Assembly: GCF_000485795.1 (NCBI RefSeq)
Contig: NZ_AXZL01000060.1
Coordinates: 41,587 to 105,586, forward strand
DNA: 64,000 nucleotides
From: Shewanella decolorationis S12
Lineage (GTDB): Bacteria; Pseudomonadota; Gammaproteobacteria; Enterobacterales; Shewanellaceae
Direction of reading: 5' to 3'
Part shown: piece after piece, positions 44,191 through 53,605 of the stretch
Layout of the letters: the number at the start of each line of letters is the position of its first letter
Numbering within the stretch: the stretch's first letter is position 1
Translations under genes and position numbers: made by a program
The notes under the pieces: generated by a model
Seen by the model: only the letters and a program-made list of their open reading frames with translations
The model's database searches: none
What the model was told of the DNA's origin: nothing

Positions 44191-46137
44191 TTATATAGCT
44201 TTAACTTCAGTATGTGGCGACACTTGCTTGAAAATCTGCTCGGCATTAATTTTTACTGCATCAGACTCAAAGCCGTCATCACGGAACACCACACGAAGTG
44301 GTTCTTTTGCAGCTAACTCTTTAATCAAAGCTTCATTTATGCGCAGATCAAAACAGGCCACCAGTGCATCATCATCAACAAAGAAAACTGATTTGCCTTG
44401 GATCGATTCTTTTTTAATTGGTAAGCTTAAATCGACGCCCCAATCCAGTAAGACTTGAAAAAGTAAATCTTCATCAGTGCGGTCTGCCTTAATATTATCA
44501 ACCAATAAATCTAACGAGCCCTGAGTAACTTGATCCGGGGCGTAGTACACATCTGCCATATTGGAAGTATCAACTTTGAAAAAACGAAAACCTTTGTCAT
44601 CCAAGAAATTTTCAAAGAGTTTCCCCGCCTCAACTAACCTCTTGATTGACAAATCTGAAATTGATTTAAATTTATAGTTTTTTGCAATAGATTCATCACA
44701 TTTTTCATCAACCTGAACAAGAATAAACCTCAGGTTATTTCCTTGCTTTTTATTTAAATCAAATACGGCATGGCCAGTAGTTCCAGAACCAGCAAAAAAG
44801 TCCATAACTATATCATCACCATTACAAACTGATTCTATAACCCTCTTTGTAACTTCAACTGATTTTGGAGTGTCGAATGGAATACCCATAGATGAAAGTA
44901 ACGAATCATCACTACCTGCAAAATAGAGTAAAGAAGGAACATTTTCATACATGTTCTCGCTTAATAAATATTTTCTTGTTGGCTGTGTAGCTTCGTCCTT
45001 TCCAAAAACAATTAATCCTGCATCAAGCAATTTTTTCATTGTTGCAGGGGGATTTCTCCAACCTCTTTCAGGAACTGGACATTCCTTTTTAGTTTCAGGG
45101 TGTACTAGAGGAATAAAATAGTCATCTGGCGCTTTCTTTTTATTGGGCCATGCCATGGAGACAGTCCTATACACTCTTCCTTCGTCATCAATAAACGAAT
45201 AAGCTTTTTCACCACCAGAGAAGGGAGATTTAGAAATCCATTTTTTAAATTCAGTTCTAATTTTATCGTCTACTACACCGGAATTTCTCTGTATCAACTC
45301 AGAAGCTTTATCAATAATTTTTGAAGCGTTTTCTTTTGGCCTTTTAAATTCCACATTTTCCTTAAAATAGTCCCTATTCTTACAGTATATAGAAATCAAC
45401 TCGTGTTGCTGAGCAACACCTGTTGCATCACCTTTAGGGTTTCTTTTGTCCCAAACAATTGTGCCTAAATTATTTTCTTCACCAAAAATTTCAGAAAGAA
45501 TCTTTTCCAAGTTTGGGTATTCATTCTCATCAATATGAACAACGATAACTCCGTCCTCTGTTAGAAAGTTTCTTGATAACTTCAAACGTGGGTACATCAT
45601 GCTCAACCAATCAGAATGGAATCGTCCGTTAGTTTCAGTATTCGATACCATTTTGTTCTCGAATTCGTCGACCTGCATAGATTCTCTGAAATATTCTTCT
45701 GAACTTTTATTAAACTTGTCGGAGTAAATAAAGTCTTTGCCTGTGTTATAAGGCGGGTCAATGAAAATCATTTTTACCTTACCAAGATAGCTATCTTGTA
45801 GTAATTTAATAGCCTCAAGGTTATCACCTTCAATGAAAATATTGCTTGTACTATCAAAGTCGACACTTTTTGATAGATCAGGCCTTAGGGTTTTAGTTAT
45901 TGGTGAATTCGCCAATACAATTGATTGTCTTTTCCCCGGCCAATTGAGGTGGTATCGTTCCCTATCTCCTTCAAGCAAGGAATCAGAGAGTTCTTGTTTA
46001 AGCTGGTCAAAGTCAATGGCTAGCTTTAGCTCTCCGTCAACCCCTATTGACTCCGTCACGCAGTTCGGAAACAACGCCTGAATTTTTGCTATGTTTTGCT
46101 GCGTCATATCGGGGCTATGCATCTTTAATTTATCCAT
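44191..46137 (-). CDS. mod: Type III DNA methyltransferase Mod subunit
   Basis: 648 residues. N6-adenine methyltransferase of the beta class, motif order IV then I: DPPYNTG (127-133) and DFFAGSGTTGH (about 443-453). The region between (about 220-390) is the target-recognition domain and is notably AT-rich, as usual for TRDs. Gives recognition for Res. 82 bases separate it from the DUF4391 gene; it may have an internal promoter. Confidence 0.95.
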   Translation of the reverse strand: MDKLKMHSPDMTQQNIAKIQALFPNCVTESIGVDGELKLAIDFDQLKQELSDSLLEGDRERYHLNWPGKRQSIVLANSPITKTLRPDLSKSVDFDSTSNIFIEGDNLEAIKLLQDSYLGKVKMIFIDPPYNTGKDFIYSDKFNKSSEEYFRESMQVDEFENKMVSNTETNGRFHSDWLSMMYPRLKLSRNFLTEDGVIVVHIDENEYPNLEKILSEIFGEENNLGTIVWDKRNPKGDATGVAQQHELISIYCKNRDYFKENVEFKRPKENASKIIDKASELIQRNSGVVDDKIRTEFKKWISKSPFSGGEKAYSFIDDEGRVYRTVSMAWPNKKKAPDDYFIPLVHPETKKECPVPERGWRNPPATMKKLLDAGLIVFGKDEATQPTRKYLLSENMYENVPSLLYFAGSDDSLLSSMGIPFDTPKSVEVTKRVIESVCNGDDIVMDFFAGSGTTGHAVFDLNKKQGNNLRFILVQVDEKCDESIAKNYKFKSISDLSIKRLVEAGKLFENFLDDKGFRFFKVDTSNMADVYYAPDQVTQGSLDLLVDNIKADRTDEDLLFQVLLDWGVDLSLPIKKESIQGKSVFFVDDDALVACFDLRINEALIKELAAKEPLRVVFRDDGFESDAVKINAEQIFKQVSPHTEVKAI

Positions 46138-46219
46138 GTCTTTTACCTTTTGCGTGATGCCTTATATTAAAAGCATGTGGCACTATTTATCTGATTAAAA
46201 TTCTCTATTTGTGTATTCT

Positions 46220-46906
46220 TTATGCGAGCAGTTTTTCAATCTCACATTTTAAATTCTTTAGCTGCTTATTGAGCTCAACCTTTCGGTTAAACTGTTTCTC
46301 AGCATGAACCTTTTTTCTATACTGCGCGATTTGCTTTTCCAATGCATGAATTGCCTCCAGGCGTTGAATAGCCTCTTCTATACTCTCAGCGGTTCGTTTG
46401 GGTATGGGTAACAAGCGAGCAAGAAGCTTTTGATACAGCTCCTCCATATCGATTGCTGTAGGCAAACCCAAAACTTCTGAATTCACTGTTAATGCTTCAC
46501 CGGAATTGAATATTTCTGAGTGTAGATAGTGGCTACAAACCCATTTGGACTGATCATTTTCTGCCTTACGCTTATAGCAAGCGGCATAGTGGCCTTGTTC
46601 ACCACTAGCCCCCCATACCTCAAACAAAATGGGAAAAGGTATGGCCAAATCAATCGCTTTTAGTACGCTATTGTCTACTTCGTCGCCTTTAAGCTTCACA
46701 CTGATAACCTGTATTTCACTGATCTCACTAGTGTGAGGAATATTCAGTGTGTTAGGTGATAGCTTGTAAGCCCAAAGGATTTGATCAACTTGCTGTACAA
46801 AAAGTGACTTCAACCCAGCGCTTGCCGCACTGTGTTCGTATATTTTGTTCTTCGGTACGACTCGACCGAACTTTGCTTTGTCAGGAAATATCCAAGGTGA
46901 GTTCAT
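46220..46906 (-). CDS. DUF4391 protein of the defence island
   Basis: 228 residues. N-terminal domain begins MNSPWIFPDKAKFGRVVPKN; the C-terminal 70 residues are coiled coil (KQIAQYRKKVHAEKQFNRKV). DUF4391 genes are repeatedly found between a large helicase and type III mod/res genes. Activity is not known. Starts 3 bases after the helicase stop, so the two are probably made together. Confidence 0.82.
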   Translation of the reverse strand: MNSPWIFPDKAKFGRVVPKNKIYEHSAASAGLKSLFVQQVDQILWAYKLSPNTLNIPHTSEISEIQVISVKLKGDEVDNSVLKAIDLAIPFPILFEVWGASGEQGHYAACYKRKAENDQSKWVCSHYLHSEIFNSGEALTVNSEVLGLPTAIDMEELYQKLLARLLPIPKRTAESIEEAIQRLEAIHALEKQIAQYRKKVHAEKQFNRKVELNKQLKNLKCEIEKLLA

Positions 46907-46909
46907 AGA

Positions 46910-49900
46910 CTAGCTAACCTCATCCTGAGCACTGTTATCAATGAACTGCTTTTGCTGAATCACAATAAAAGCTAGCAATTCAAAGTCATCCAGCTCGGCA
47001 AATGTATTCACTAAAGCTGAGGTAGCGCCACCGCTAAACAAACTATCAATATCTTTTTCTTCCTTAACTTCAACCATGCTTTTTATGGCATCTGTCAGAA
47101 GGTGAGAGTAACGCTGCATATCTCGACCGTCTTGCGTTAAGCGATTAAATAAAGCACAAATCTCACTGAGCGGTGCTGTTTGACCTTTACAGCTACTTCG
47201 GATTAAATCTAATAGTCTCTTTACCTCAAAATGATTAGCGACGATGTCACCTTCATTCGATACATAGACAAGGTAATAAGGGTGGAGCCTGTTTTGCAGA
47301 TCTCTATCGATACTGTTATTAACGTTTTTCAGCGCAAACACCACGCCAGGCAATAACCCTAATTCTGGCTTAGCCTCAACCACCGCATGCATGCCGCTTG
47401 GTGCATTTCTTGGTTCGCCGTAGAGTTTCATTAGATTTAGCAGGTCCATTCGAAATTCGTTTAGACCTAGATCGGTGATAGAAACCCCCGTTTTTAAATC
47501 TTCAAGCTCGATGACTTCTTCTTGTAGTTTCTTTAACTGCTCTTTACGGTACGACACATCATTCGCTTGACTACTTAGAACGTTGTCATCACCGGTCGCT
47601 GTTACGTCAACAATCGTCATTCGACTTTCAACACGTTCTTTTAAGTTGATGTACTCATCCAGCGATATATCAGGCCAGTAGTTAACTAACTGAATACATT
47701 TATTCGGCGAGCCAATACGGTCAACACGCCCAAAGCGCTGAACAATCCGAACTGGATTCCAATGAATATCAAAGTTAATTAAGTAATCGCAATCCTGTAA
47801 GTTCTGCCCTTCAGAGATACAGTCTGTAGCAATCAACAAATCGATTTCAGCGGGTTCGTCAGGTAATACACTGGCTTTCGACTTGGAAACTGGAGAAAAC
47901 AAGGTGAGCACTTCTTGTGTGTCGTAACCTTTTCGTCCGGTTTTTAAGGTGGTCTTAGGTAAACTGGCACCACCAGTGATCATCGCAGTATGGATTCTAT
48001 GCTCGCTTAACATCACAGGTGACAACTGCTCGTACAGATACTGAGCGGTGTCAGCAAACGCCGTGAACACGATGATTTTCCTGTTTCCAGGATTTATCGG
48101 ATTATTTATTTTTGCAGCAATATGTGATTTCAGATGCTGCAACTTAGCATCTTCTTCTGGCTTAATTTTGCTAACAGAATCTAGTAACCCTTTGATCAGC
48201 TCCAAATCGCCATCTAAATCCTGCTGCCAGGATGGAAGATCCATATCCATTAGCTTAATTTTGATTTTGTTACCGATTTCCATATCGTGATAAGAAGGCA
48301 TATCGTCTTCATCTGCTTCAATAGACTCTAGCGCTTCAACGAGACTGCTCACTTCGGTTTGCCCGTCTCGCTTATAGAATTCGTCGATAATACCTAGAAC
48401 ACGAACATGGTTATCATGGAGAGATTGCAAGGTGCTTCTGAACGAGTATACGGAGCTCTCAAGACGCTTTAGGAGGTTCGTTGTCATCAATGCAACCAAA
48501 CTTTTTTCACGGTCGCTTTGCTTTAATTTACCTTTTCCGCCTTCAACTTCCGTGTCATACATCTCCTCATATTTCTTCAATCTACTCGGGAGGATATAAC
48601 TCACTGGCGCATAAACAGATAGTTTGAGTAGCTTAAGCTGTTCAAAGATCTCATTCAGGCTAACTACATCCGAACGAGTAGTAAGCGGACAATGAAACGA
48701 GATTGGCTTGTTACGTTCTGGGAAATGGCCAATATCTGTTGTGTCATAGAAAGTTGTGATGTGCTTTCGTGAGCGAGCGATAGTGACGCTATCAAGCAGT
48801 TCAAAAAAGTCAAAATCCAAGGCATCGAGTATGGCTTTAGCTGTTCGTGTCTCTGGATCTAGTTTGGACCAAGCGTTAAATGCAGCTTGTGCTTGGTTGA
48901 ATATCTGCTCTACGCTTTTTGTGGTTTTAAGATGCTTTGTGAGATTGCTCGACTCACCTTCATAAGCTAGCGCAAGCTGGTTTCTTAGGTCAGTAAATCT
49001 GTTATTCACTGGTGTAGCTGATAGCATCAGGACTTTGGTTTTCACGCCAGCGCGAATAACTTTATTCATCAGTTTCTGATATCGAGTTTCTCGATCTTTC
49101 ACTGCATCGTTATTTCTAAAGTTATGCGACTCATCAATGACGACCAGGTCATAGTTACCCCAGTTGATTCTATTCAACGGAGTACCGAAGGATTCGCCAG
49201 AGGTTCGGCTCAAATCTGTGTGACACAAAACATCGTAACTAAAACGGTCTTTAGCAAAGATATTTGTTTTTAGGTTTCGATTAAAGTTGAGCCAGTTATC
49301 CGCTAACTTTTTCGGACATAGAAGCAGCACTGATTTGTTTCTGAGCTCGTAATACTTGATGACAGCTAACGCTGTAAATGTTTTACCAAGACCAACACTA
49401 TCAGCCAGAATGCAGCCGTTATAGGTCTCTAACTTATTGATGATCCCGGTCGCAGCATCTTTTTGATAGTTAAATAACTTGTTCCAAATCAAGGTGTCCT
49501 GATAGCCGGTTCGATCATTTGGTAATACATCCTCTGTAATATCATCAAGGAATTCATTAAAAATGTTATACAAAATAATGAAATAGACTTTTTCAGGCGA
49601 GTTTTCCTGGTAGACAGACTCTATATGCTCGCAAATTGTTTTAGTAACATCTTGAAGCTTCGCAGGGTCTTTCCAAATTTGGTCGAATAACTGTAAGTAC
49701 TGCGCTGTGAAATTTGGCTCATCGATTTTTTGCACAAAATTCGAAATAGCGTTTCCTCGCTGATACCCTAGATCAACCGCCGTAAACCCGCTAACCGGAG
49801 CAAAAACTGCACTCATTGTCTCTGTTTGCTGTCTAGGTGCTTCCGCCACAACAAACGACTGCATTGGAGAATCAGTTTTGTTTGATTTGAATGTCGCTTT

Positions 49901-50242
49901 CTTTCTGATCCAGTTTGCACACTCTTTGGCGATCGCCTTTTGAGTGAGCTTGTTCTTTAACTGTATTTCAAAGTCAGTTCCGTAAAGGCTGCGTTCACGC
50001 CCTGCTTTGGGAATAAAGAACTCTCGTTTTTCTTTTTTGAGTTTATCGGTAACTTCATCTGCGACAAAAGTAGGTGATGTGAAGATGAACTCAAGTGAGT
50101 CTATCTTCGCTAACTCCTTTTTGAGAGCCTCATACGCATAAATAGAAAAGCAAGACGCAGCAATCTTTAACTTTGTATTCGGTGTCAGCGTCTGTTGAAG
50201 CTCGTCACCTAATAGGTTGTTAAGGTTATCGATTATTTTCAT
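46910..50242 (-). CDS. SNF2-type helicase with N-terminal PLD-like domain
   Basis: 1110 residues. N-terminal PLD-like region (about 25-150, ERSLYGTDFEIQLKNKL) without a clear HKD triad, then a SNF2-type helicase: GLGKT (285-289), DESHNF (371-376), LSATPVNN (about 404-411), and the C-terminal lobe with ATDCISEGQN and QRFGRVDRIGS (about 835-880). Such proteins are found in defence islands beside type III R-M genes and DUF4391. It probably senses or remodels foreign DNA for the R-M pair; the true function is unknown. Second gene of the island. Confidence 0.88.
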   Translation of the reverse strand: MKIIDNLNNLLGDELQQTLTPNTKLKIAASCFSIYAYEALKKELAKIDSLEFIFTSPTFVADEVTDKLKKEKREFFIPKAGRERSLYGTDFEIQLKNKLTQKAIAKECANWIRKKATFKSNKTDSPMQSFVVAEAPRQQTETMSAVFAPVSGFTAVDLGYQRGNAISNFVQKIDEPNFTAQYLQLFDQIWKDPAKLQDVTKTICEHIESVYQENSPEKVYFIILYNIFNEFLDDITEDVLPNDRTGYQDTLIWNKLFNYQKDAATGIINKLETYNGCILADSVGLGKTFTALAVIKYYELRNKSVLLLCPKKLADNWLNFNRNLKTNIFAKDRFSYDVLCHTDLSRTSGESFGTPLNRINWGNYDLVVIDESHNFRNNDAVKDRETRYQKLMNKVIRAGVKTKVLMLSATPVNNRFTDLRNQLALAYEGESSNLTKHLKTTKSVEQIFNQAQAAFNAWSKLDPETRTAKAILDALDFDFFELLDSVTIARSRKHITTFYDTTDIGHFPERNKPISFHCPLTTRSDVVSLNEIFEQLKLLKLSVYAPVSYILPSRLKKYEEMYDTEVEGGKGKLKQSDREKSLVALMTTNLLKRLESSVYSFRSTLQSLHDNHVRVLGIIDEFYKRDGQTEVSSLVEALESIEADEDDMPSYHDMEIGNKIKIKLMDMDLPSWQQDLDGDLELIKGLLDSVSKIKPEEDAKLQHLKSHIAAKINNPINPGNRKIIVFTAFADTAQYLYEQLSPVMLSEHRIHTAMITGGASLPKTTLKTGRKGYDTQEVLTLFSPVSKSKASVLPDEPAEIDLLIATDCISEGQNLQDCDYLINFDIHWNPVRIVQRFGRVDRIGSPNKCIQLVNYWPDISLDEYINLKERVESRMTIVDVTATGDDNVLSSQANDVSYRKEQLKKLQEEVIELEDLKTGVSITDLGLNEFRMDLLNLMKLYGEPRNAPSGMHAVVEAKPELGLLPGVVFALKNVNNSIDRDLQNRLHPYYLVYVSNEGDIVANHFEVKRLLDLIRSSCKGQTAPLSEICALFNRLTQDGRDMQRYSHLLTDAIKSMVEVKEEKDIDSLFSGGATSALVNTFAELDDFELLAFIVIQQKQFIDNSAQDEVS

Positions 50243-50279
50243 CAAAATTTATTCCCTGCGCCAAGTTCGTTTTTGTGCA

Positions 50280-51215
50280 TTAGTTACCAAGTTCTTTTTC
50301 AATCCCTGGAGCTAGCATGATGTTTTTAACTCCATAAAGTGTTGCTCTGTTCTTTAAATGCAATTGAGCTCCACCATCTTTTAGTGTGGCGTTGGAAGAA
50401 CAATCCACATTCCATTGTCTGAGTAAATAGCCTGCCGTTGCCGCTCTAATCTCAATCTTTAAAACGCCACATTTCATGCCATAGTCCAACTCTATCGCTT
50501 CGCTGTGCTCAATACGAGGATGCGGCACTAACTCTAGCTCTACAAAGCGATTCCATTGCCGGTCTTGGGTTTCGAGCTCCGTTTCAGACAACGTCGAATC
50601 CTCAATCACAACCGCTGCTTTAATGCGGGTCAGTACAAAGTCACGGAACTCGCTATGCTTGCGGTCAAAACCACGAACATGCCAACGCAGGCCATTGTCC
50701 ACCAGCGTATGCGGTACAATTTCACGCGTGGTTTCACCGCTCGATAACGATACATAGGTGATACGCAAGGCTTTGCCTTTGTGTATGGCCTCGGTGACTT
50801 TCGCCACTATCGATAAACTCGGCTTGTTGAGGTGATAAGGCGCTTCACAAGCAAGGGGTGGTTTTACCTTGCCAGTGAAGCCATCACCGTACCCTTGGCT
50901 AATAGTTGCCAATGTTCTCACAACGTCATAGTCGAACAAGGGCTCAAAAGCTTCACCGCGCTTATGCAACTTGAGCTTTTGGTCATACTCAATGTTGCCT
51001 GGTGCAAGCTCTCGGTACATTGTGAAGTCTTTCGTTGCTTGTGCGGCGGCAATGCTGAACCGATCTACTAAGTCTGCCCGTACCGCTTCTCCCTTAAACA
51101 ACAAGGTGAAATCGATATGGGCAATGCGATCCCTGGTTGCTTGCGGCAACTGCGCTATCTGCGAAAGCCTATCTGGCTTCGCCACTACCGTTTTTTTCAG
51201 ACCATCATTTGTCAT
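50280..51215 (-). CDS. WYL-domain transcription regulator (BrxR/CapW-like)
   Basis: 311 residues: N-terminal winged helix (about 15-95), WYL domain (about 135-215, with LRWHVRGFDRKHSEFRDFVL) and a C-terminal extension (about 225-305). Same domain order as BrxR/CapW repressors of phage-defence loci. First gene of the minus-strand island, so it probably represses the downstream operon until infection. A palindrome lies upstream at 51392-51410. Confidence 0.88.
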   Translation of the reverse strand: MTNDGLKKTVVAKPDRLSQIAQLPQATRDRIAHIDFTLLFKGEAVRADLVDRFSIAAAQATKDFTMYRELAPGNIEYDQKLKLHKRGEAFEPLFDYDVVRTLATISQGYGDGFTGKVKPPLACEAPYHLNKPSLSIVAKVTEAIHKGKALRITYVSLSSGETTREIVPHTLVDNGLRWHVRGFDRKHSEFRDFVLTRIKAAVVIEDSTLSETELETQDRQWNRFVELELVPHPRIEHSEAIELDYGMKCGVLKIEIRAATAGYLLRQWNVDCSSNATLKDGGAQLHLKNRATLYGVKNIMLAPGIEKELGN

Positions 51216-51532
51216 GCGTCTTGTTTATCCAATTCAACCAGATTCTTAAAACTCTGTTTATAAAGTTCGGTCAGACATCACGTAATCACATTGAACGGCA
51301 TGGCATAAAGCTGCTATTCATCCGCAATGGCTAATCAATCTCTACCGGTTGAAGCTGAACAGATGGCCATAAAACACTGAATAGGCTTCAACCTAATTAA
51401 TTTTATTAGGTATCATCCTATCACAAATTATTTTGTAGGGAAGACTAAGCGGCAACTTTTTGATCTGGATTACAATTGTCGCTGAGTCATGAGCGTGAAG
51501 ACCTTGTTTTGTGCCAATGCTGATAGCCGCTA
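51216..51532 (-). promoter_or_regulatory. Promoter region of the defence island
   Basis: About 315 bases with no convincing gene. CCTAATTAATTTTATTAGG (51392-51410) is an inverted repeat (CCTAAT / ATTAGG) in AT-rich DNA, a possible WYL operator. It also marks the left edge of the hotspot against the conserved genes. Confidence 0.5.
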
Positions 51533-51832
51533 TCAATGCGCTACCCGAACCAGTGGCACCACGATGTTACCGCGATGCGATACCCCTTTGTCCGACTCTG
51601 TAGACATCAGGGCTCGTTGCTCACTCTCCCGAATGCGCCTGGCAACTTCTGCCTGGGCTGGTAGCAATGGCAGCATCCCTTCAGCAATCGCGTCCGGTGC
51701 AGACTCTTGGCCACAGGACATCAAGTGCTTCCATGGATCTTTAAGAAAGCGCTCGAACGTGATGCCAAATTCAATGATGCGGGCAGAGACGAAGATTTCG
51801 CCCCAGTATTCAATGTAGGTGTCTTGGTACAT
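51533..51832 (-). CDS. Small conserved ICE backbone protein
   Basis: 99 residues, start supported by GAGGA 7 bases upstream. IEYWGEIFVSARIIEFGITF, then ERFLKDPWKHL; no domain recognised. It sits between the exonuclease gene and the hotspot island as the s025/s026-type gene does in SXT. The opposite-strand frame (51489-51818) is discarded. Confidence 0.68.
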   Translation of the reverse strand: MYQDTYIEYWGEIFVSARIIEFGITFERFLKDPWKHLMSCGQESAPDAIAEGMLPLLPAQAEVARRIRESEQRALMSTESDKGVSHRGNIVVPLVRVAH

Positions 51833-52012
51833 GGAAAGATTCCTCTTGTTGGTTATATACCCTTCCTACTTGCAGCCGCAGCGGTGTTACCTGCATTCGC
51901 TCACCCCAATCACATAGAAGATCTATGCTCATGGGGACTCGCTCACTTGCCGCCTAGCTGCAACACCAAGTAGTTTGGGTATAACGTAAGTTCACTTTCC
52001 ATTTTCCAGAGG

Positions 52013-52030
52013 TTTTCAAATATGCAAGGC
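52013..52030. repeat. Second copy of the 18-bp repeat (see 6208-6225)
   Basis: Identical 18 bases, here just after the stop of the DEDDh exonuclease and before the small backbone gene. Confidence 0.5.
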
Positions 52031-52045
52031 TTACCTTGTGAAGAG

Positions 52046-52951
52046 CTACAAAGCTTTAAATCGATTGCGGGCATCTTTGTAGTCATAGTGGGCATGTTCT
52101 GAGCCACGATGATACAAATCATCCAGGTAAGTTTGTTCCTGCGGCAACTCGTCTTCGCTGATTTCGCGCCACCAATGTTTGTTGGCACCTTTAACACCGT
52201 CATGCCAGCGGTAACCACGCTCTTTTAAATAGTCCTTTACGTCAAACGGCGCACCAAACGCACGAACTAACACAGTTCGCCTGTCTGCTTCAGACAACAA
52301 GTTTGCAACGGACTCGGGCAACAAATGAAACAACCAGGCCATCGCCAAACAATCGGTTGCAGCTCGGTGTCCTTCATAAAACCAACCTAAGCGAAGCAGC
52401 AGGTACTCAAGTTTTCTACTTTCAAAGCCCAGCGCCTTCCAATCTATGCCACTGGCTGAACAGGCCCAAGATAGATGTCCTAATGCAGCAAACCGCTTTT
52501 CAAAGAAAGGACGATCAAACTGTGCATTGTGTGCAACCACCAGCGGATCATCGGATAACCAACTCGCTACCAGTGAATCATCAATGTGCTGGCCTTGCAC
52601 CATCTCATCGGTGATGCCGGTTAACTCGGTAATCAGCTCGGGGATTGGCTTGCCGGGATCTTCATACAAGCTGATCACATCAACAATCGACACAATCCGC
52701 TTAGCCGAGGGACTGTAAAGCACCCTAACCATACCAAGCTCAATAATGGACTCGTCATCGGCAGACAGTCCAGTTGTCTCTGTATCGAGCAGCACCATTG
52801 GCTGTTCATCGCCTACCATAGGAGAAAGTTCAAGTGGCCAGGACTGCGGCTCACGCGTTAATGGAATACGCTCCAGCAATCTAAAATCTTCTGGTCTTTC
52901 TGGGATATCCGCGAGGCGCTCTAGCGGAAATGGCGTAGGGGCTCTTGTCAT
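52046..52951 (-). CDS. DnaQ-like DEDDh 3'-5' exonuclease
   Basis: 301 residues. ExoI motif LLDTETTGLS (about 54-63, Asp and Glu), ExoII VAHNAQFDRPFF (about 138-149), ExoIII HRAATDCLAM (about 193-202, His and Asp). This is the proofreading-exonuclease fold of DNA polymerase III epsilon. A C-terminal part (about 220-300, RERGYRWHDGVKGANKHWW) resembles the extension seen in such free-standing exonucleases. Divergent from rumA across a 650-base gap. May act with RumAB in repair; that is speculative. Confidence 0.9.
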   Translation of the reverse strand: MTRAPTPFPLERLADIPERPEDFRLLERIPLTREPQSWPLELSPMVGDEQPMVLLDTETTGLSADDESIIELGMVRVLYSPSAKRIVSIVDVISLYEDPGKPIPELITELTGITDEMVQGQHIDDSLVASWLSDDPLVVAHNAQFDRPFFEKRFAALGHLSWACSASGIDWKALGFESRKLEYLLLRLGWFYEGHRAATDCLAMAWLFHLLPESVANLLSEADRRTVLVRAFGAPFDVKDYLKERGYRWHDGVKGANKHWWREISEDELPQEQTYLDDLYHRGSEHAHYDYKDARNRFKAL

Positions 52952-53559
52952 TGATGGTTCCTCTTCAATTCTATTGTTCGCTTTGGGTTATTTCATTGTG
53001 CCCTGTTCGTTTATAAACGCATTTGTACAAAATGCACCTTGGATACCTCAGCATTTTTTAATCTTTCTACTGGGTGAACCCATGTATGAAGGCTTTGGTT
53101 AATCCTTTCAGAAAGTCTTAGCTAAACCGTTTAGGTAACCCTTACCGATACCCTTTACGTATGGCTTAGCCAACCCCTTTTCAAACGGTTGAAAAAGGCT
53201 TTAACTGAGTTCGACTGAGCATTTTAATGATGCTCCTGACTTCGCTTTAAGCCAGTAAATTCAATACGAAGCAGAATTTTACTAACTGTTTTTAAACCCT
53301 TTGCAAAGGGTTCAACAAGCCTTATCTGACGGTTACTCGACCCATGCGTTAACCAGTAGCAGTAACAGGATCAGTAACAGAAACAAGAGCAGTAGGCAGA
53401 AGCAGTATTGTCCAAGCCTTGCAGGCTTTGACGAGGGCGAGCGATCCCCCACATCAAGCTTTTCAACACAAAAGAGAAGTCACCCACGACACAACGTCTT
53501 ACTCGAACAACTACAGTTTTACCTACAATTTTACTTGTAGAAATCAGCATAGCATTAGA
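52952..53559. other. Gene-free region with a row of short palindromes
   Basis: Inverted repeats in order: CTAAACCGTTTAG (53122-53134), GGTAACCCTTACC (53134-53146), CAACC...GGTTG (53171-53191), GAGCAT...ATGCTC (53217-53235), AACCCTTTGCAAAGGGTT (53295-53312, perfect). A CAG-rich near-repeat tract (AGTAACAG) lies at about 53355-53405. No open frame of note. It must hold the exonuclease promoter. Confidence 0.5.
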
Positions 53560-53579
53560 TACTGTATAAACAAACAGTA
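53560..53579 (+). promoter_or_regulatory. LexA (SOS) box upstream of rumAB
   Basis: TACTGTATAAACAAACAGTA fits the gammaproteobacterial LexA consensus (CTG-N10-CAG with AT-rich centre), 26 bases before the rumA ATG. Predicts SOS control of the mutagenic polymerase operon. Confidence 0.88.
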
Positions 53580-53605
53580 TCAATTGTAATTTTTCGAGGT
53601 TCGTC

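Noticed and set aside
40176..51215. BREX or DISARM locus
   Set aside because: The WYL regulator and helicase suggested it, but pglZ/brxC/pglX and drmA/drmB-type genes are missing, while complete type III Mod and Res are present.
51489..51818. Plus-strand 109-codon frame
   Set aside because: Overlaps the minus-strand backbone gene at 51533-51832, which has a good ribosome site and fits the operon direction.
51810..51932. 40-codon minus-strand frame (MSIDLLCDWGERMQ...) in the leader of the small backbone gene
   Set aside because: Could be a leader peptide overlapping the downstream start, but no clear ribosome site and no similarity known to me.
53355..53405. CAG-rich near-repeats as a CRISPR array or minisatellite
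   Set aside because: Units are 6-12 bases, irregular and without spacers of constant length; not CRISPR. No cas genes in the window.
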